Positions 5,874 to 6,061 of a stretch of DNA of 6,061 nt are shown in pieces. The notes beneath the pieces were generated by a model. That model searched no databases. It had not been told where the DNA came from and worked only from the letters and a program-made list of their open reading frames with translations. The number at the start of each line of letters is the position of its first letter. Within the stretch, counting starts at the first letter, position 1. The position numbers and the translations under genes were made by a program. Origin of the DNA: an uncultured Oscillospiraceae bacterium (lineage in GTDB: Bacteria > Bacillota > Clostridia > Oscillospirales > Oscillospiraceae); contig CAKUAM010000104.1 of the NCBI GenBank assembly GCA_934636305.1, forward strand, positions 1-6,061. Direction: 5' to 3'.

Positions 5874-6002
5874 ACCTGTGAAAAAGGGTCTTATTTTTTT
5901 GCGCCCATTTTCAATCCGCGGGACACCAGGTAGTTTCGGTGTCATCTAAATTTCACTAGCCGCGGTTATGCAGGGAGGCAAAGGTTTAAGGAGGTGCCGA
6001 AC
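5874..6002 (+). promoter_or_regulatory. Structured ~130-nt 5' leader of rpmG
   Basis: The leader contains nested complementary segments. An outer CCGCGG (5916-5921) pairs with CCGCGG (5960-5965), and an inner GACACC (5922-5927) pairs with GGTGTC (5938-5943) directly stacked on it, leaving the 16 bases 5944-5959 unpaired on one side. A near-ideal AAGGAGGTG (5988-5996) lies 8 bases (from GGAGG) before the ATG. The structure lies upstream of the ribosome binding site, not over it. I do not recognise it as a known riboswitch or named ribosomal-protein leader. Confidence 0.5.
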
Positions 6003-6061
6003 ATGCGAGTTAAGATCACGCTCAGATGCAACGAATGCAAGCAGAGAAACTACAACACCAT
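6003..6061 (+). CDS. rpmG: Ribosomal protein L33 (partial, runs off the window)
   Basis: Nineteen complete codons are present: MRVKITLRCNECKQRNYNT. L33 is a small protein of the 50S subunit, and this N-terminus is diagnostic. C9 and C12 form the first CxxC pair of the zinc-binding (C+) type. The start has an almost perfect AAGGAGGTG and a strong promoter with a structured leader. In most Firmicutes rpmG is followed by secE, nusG and rplK; that continuation would lie beyond base 6061 and is not seen here. Confidence 0.96.
   Translation, partial: MRVKITLRCNECKQRNYNT

Noticed and set aside
5916..5965. tRNA-like fold in the rpmG leader
   Set aside because: There is no acceptor/T-arm arrangement and no TTCRA-type T-loop at the right spacing; only nested inverted repeats are present.
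1..6061. CRISPR array, toxin-antitoxin pair, retron or phage-defence genes
   Set aside because: No regularly spaced direct repeats, no reverse transcriptase, nuclease-effector or antitoxin motifs were found; all sizeable genes have ordinary housekeeping, transport or cell-wall assignments.

Overview
The window looks like a chromosomal segment of a Gram-positive, moderately GC-rich member of the Clostridia, most likely from the Ruminococcaceae/Oscillospiraceae side. This is an inference from a membrane-anchored parvulin foldase, strong AGGAGG-type ribosome binding sites, a zinc-type L33 gene (rpmG), secreted cell-wall proteins and consensus sigma-A promoters. The genus cannot be fixed from the sequence alone.

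Left part (1-1931, all on +): the 3' end of a probable 6S RNA (ssrS, cut by the window edge), an intrinsic terminator, a near-consensus promoter, a 514-residue membrane-anchored PpiC-type peptidyl-prolyl isomerase and a perfect 13-bp intrinsic terminator. The foldase is a self-contained transcription unit.

Middle (1932-3834): two overlapping 126-residue half-size TauE/SafE-type membrane proteins on +, which together make one normal-length transporter. They are preceded by a hairpin that contains the first gene's Shine-Dalgarno and also resembles an intrinsic terminator. They converge, sharing a TTAA stop palindrome, on a minus-strand pair made of ruvX (YqgF nuclease family) and a DUF2461 protein of unknown function.

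Right part (3910-5640, minus strand): a lower-GC cell-wall locus. It encodes a secreted M23 (lysostaphin-type) endopeptidase, then, in the same frame after a single TAG codon, two peptidoglycan-binding repeats and a C-terminal beta-rich domain. The downstream part has no convincing start, and its repeat homology runs upstream of the only nearby start codon. The two ORFs therefore look like one gene interrupted by an amber codon. This is the most interesting feature of the window; nonsense decay, a sequencing error and stop-codon readthrough all remain possible.

Far right (5575-6061): a divergent intergenic region holding the minus-strand peptidase promoter, a gapped inverted repeat, a very strong promoter, a leader of about 130 nt with nested inverted repeats, and the first 19 codons of rpmG (ribosomal protein L33).

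I see no CRISPR array, tRNA, intact insertion sequence or obvious defence system. Most of the window is ordinary; the amber-split hydrolase and the hairpin over the transporter ribosome binding site deserve a second look.
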